Below, one piece after another: positions 7,101 to 7,753 of a stretch of DNA of 7,753 bases. The notes beneath the pieces were generated by a model. It worked only from the letters and a program-made list of their open reading frames with translations, searched no databases and was not told where the DNA came from. Made by a program: the position numbers and the translations under genes. Location: NCBI GenBank assembly GCA_937900065.1, contig CALCDS010000364.1, positions 1 through 7,753 on the forward strand, given 5' to 3'. This stretch comes from an uncultured Clostridiaceae bacterium. GTDB lineage: Bacteria; Bacillota; Clostridia; Clostridiales; Oxobacteraceae. Positions within the stretch are counted from its first letter, which is position 1. Every line of letters starts with the position of its first letter.

Positions 7101-7682
7101 CTTGGAGAGGATCAGCAACTGCTTGTTTACGTTTTTTTGCTCTTCTATGCCGTGATCCTGAAGCTCCAGGTAATAATCCTCGCCAAATATGCTTTTATAT
7201 GTAAGAGCCGCCGACTCGGCCTTCTTGATATCCCCATCCATAATGTAGGACTGCACTTCGCCTGCAAGACAAGCGCTCAGTGCAATCAAACCCTCGCTGT
7301 ATTGCTTTAGCGTATCGTGATCGACCCTCGGTTTGTAATAAAACCCATCGATAAACCCTTTTGAAACGAGTTTTATAAGATTTTTATACCCCTTCATATT
7401 TTTAGCAAGAAGTATAAGATGGTAATAAACATCATCTATGTTGGGCTCCTTGTCATACAATGTTCTTTTCGCTACATAGACTTCACATCCAAGTATGGGT
7501 TTTATGCCTTGGGCAACGCATTCTTTATAAAAATCTATTATGCCATAACAGACGCCGTGGTCTGTAATGGCTAAAGAGTCCATACCTAATTCCTTGGCTC
7601 TGGCCACCAAATCTTTTATCCTTGCTGAACCATCCAGAAGGCTGTACTCAGTATGAACATGAAGATGTACAAACCCCCCCAT
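4185..7682 (-). CDS. dnaE: DNA polymerase III alpha subunit, DnaE type
   Basis: This is the 1165-residue replicative polymerase subunit. The N-terminal PHP domain (about 1-280) keeps all nine metal-site residues by alignment from memory with mycobacterial DnaE1: His8, His10, Asp17, His42, Glu67, His88, Cys138, Asp205 and His207, so it may be an active proofreading exonuclease. The palm and fingers carry PGRGSAAGS (355-363), PDIDSDF (395-401, Asp396 and Asp398) and KMDFLGL (546-552, third catalytic Asp548). QISLF (918-922) fits the beta-clamp-binding motif, followed by an OB fold (about 1003-1080) and a C-terminal tail. It lacks the exonuclease insertion of PolC. Firmicutes usually also carry PolC, in which case DnaE extends primers on the lagging strand; that cannot be judged here. 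The start at 7682 was chosen because GAGGTG lies 6 bases upstream; an in-frame GTG at 7691 falls inside that motif. A run of seven G covers the start codon and codons 2-3. Confidence 0.97.
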   Translation of the reverse strand: MGGFVHLHVHTEYSLLDGSARIKDLVARAKELGMDSLAITDHGVCYGIIDFYKECVAQGIKPILGCEVYVAKRTLYDKEPNIDDVYYHLILLAKNMKGYKNLIKLVSKGFIDGFYYKPRVDHDTLKQYSEGLIALSACLAGEVQSYIMDGDIKKAESAALTYKSIFGEDYYLELQDHGIEEQKNVNKQLLILSKKLQIPVVCTNDIHYIRREDARAHEVLLCIQTGKTMDDEDRMRFKTDEFYLKSPEEMAELFKDVPEALENTVKIAEKCNLKLEFGKLHLPKYDVPGGMDSYEFLRKLCYEGLHKRYKDINDKLTGRLEYELGIIKKMGYVDYFLIVWDFIKFARDNGIMTGPGRGSAAGSIVAYCLGITRIDPIRYNLLFERFLNPERVSMPDIDSDFCYERRQEVIDYVIRKYGKDRVVQIITFGTMAARAAIRDVGRALDLSYAEVDTIAKMIPFEKEMTIDKAMSINSELRKVYEKDEKVKLLIDISRDLEGLPRHSSTHAAGVVIAADAVDEYVPLARNEDTIVTQFPMGTLEELGLLKMDFLGLRTLTVIRDALQLIKDDKGVDIDFDTMVYDDPEVFKMISEGNTEGVFQLESSGMTQFMKELKPNSFEDIIAGISLFRPGPMSEIPRYIENKNNPEKIVYKTEKLKPILDVTYGCIIYQEQVMQIVRDLAGYSLGRSDLVRRAMSKKKHKVMEEERKNFIYGIVDENNNILVPGAVRNGISEKVANEIFDQMIDFASYAFNKSHAAAYAVVAYETAYLKRYYPVEFFAAMLTSVMDNNEKVAFYIECCRKKGIKVLPPDINESNVTFTVAGGGIRFGLAAVKNVGKSVIISIINVRKQKGNFRSFTDFCQKTAASDAKESPINKKAVESLIKAGAFDSMGHFRSQLLAVYEQVMDSAAQDKRRNIDGQISLFDMSKDETGSISDTLPNIKEFESKRLLSMEKEMIGLYLSGHPLTEYADELNMITTMTTSGIVENTGEDMLEVGEGKMELDGKYVTMGGIISSVRIKATHNNSIMAFAVLEDMYGSVEMLIFPKILERYSKLIHEDDLVVIRGRLSIREDETPKLLVENVNSLKKFKDCKLYLKIPSIKYNDLISRIKPVLLSSKGTTPVYLCVDYGVNNKRNIEVANKSLWVSPNKELIDKLNDILGNESVKIC

Positions 7683-7688
7683 ATTTTT

Positions 7689-7694
7689 CACCTC
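7689..7694 (-). promoter_or_regulatory. Ribosome binding site deciding the dnaE start
   Basis: GAGGTG (7694-7689) lies 6 bases before the ATG at 7682. The competing in-frame GTG at 7691-7689 is part of this motif and has no site of its own, so it is unlikely to be used. In the remaining upstream sequence to 7753 I see no convincing promoter or gene. Confidence 0.8.
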
Positions 7695-7753
7695 ACATCA
7701 CTTTGTCAAAACATAGCTTTTATTTTGGCTCTGTTTAATAAAGTTGTTGATTT

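Noticed and set aside
6840..7310. A 156-codon open frame on the plus strand
   Set aside because: It lies entirely antisense to the conserved PHP domain of dnaE, and its composition is that of a reverse-frame translation.
7704..7709. TTGACA on the minus strand upstream of dnaE
   Set aside because: It lies only about 22 bases before the dnaE ATG, leaving no room for a -10 and a leader. TTAAAC-N17-TATGTT slightly further upstream is too weak to call.
1..7753. A novel defence, mobile or biosynthetic system
   Set aside because: All five genes belong to recognisable families in plausible housekeeping order. No transposase, integrase, direct-repeat array, tRNA-flanked insertion or base-composition break was visible.

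Overview
The window is a chromosomal segment from a low-G+C Firmicute, most likely class Clostridia. The case rests on AT-rich DNA (judged by eye), strong GGAGG-type ribosome binding sites, a PHP-containing DnaE-type polymerase, a pyruvate kinase with the extra C-terminal domain, and the gene order dnaE - small protein - pfkA - pyk, which I recall from clostridial genomes. Genus and species cannot be named from this sequence alone.

All five genes lie on the minus strand, so transcription runs from high to low coordinates. From the 5' side they are: dnaE, the DNA polymerase III alpha subunit (7682-4185); an intergenic stretch of 161 bases with a plausible promoter and a short leader; a 66-residue DUF2007-like protein of unknown function (4023-3823); pfkA, ATP-dependent 6-phosphofructokinase (3743-2784); and pyk, pyruvate kinase (2773-1028), whose ribosome binding site overlaps the pfkA stop codon. 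A separate unit follows: a strong sigma-A-type promoter (980-952), a TPP riboswitch (931-847), an intrinsic terminator (831-800), a second hairpin, and thiT, the substrate-binding component of an ECF thiamine transporter (704-69).

Functionally, pfkA and pyk encode two committed, allosterically regulated steps of glycolysis and are probably co-transcribed with the small protein from the promoter after dnaE. The thiT unit is a self-contained attenuator: when TPP is plentiful, the riboswitch should favour the terminator and stop transcription before thiT. The window carries no energising ECF genes (ecfA, ecfA', ecfT), so ThiT presumably shares a module encoded elsewhere.

This is mostly ordinary housekeeping DNA. 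I found no defence island, mobile element, CRISPR array, tRNA, rRNA or clearly new system. The points worth a second look are small: the uncharacterised protein next to the glycolytic genes and its leader with a three-codon mini-ORF, a pyruvate kinase C-terminal domain that has lost its phospho-carrier-type histidine, an extra hairpin in the thiT leader, and an extra N-terminal membrane segment on ThiT.
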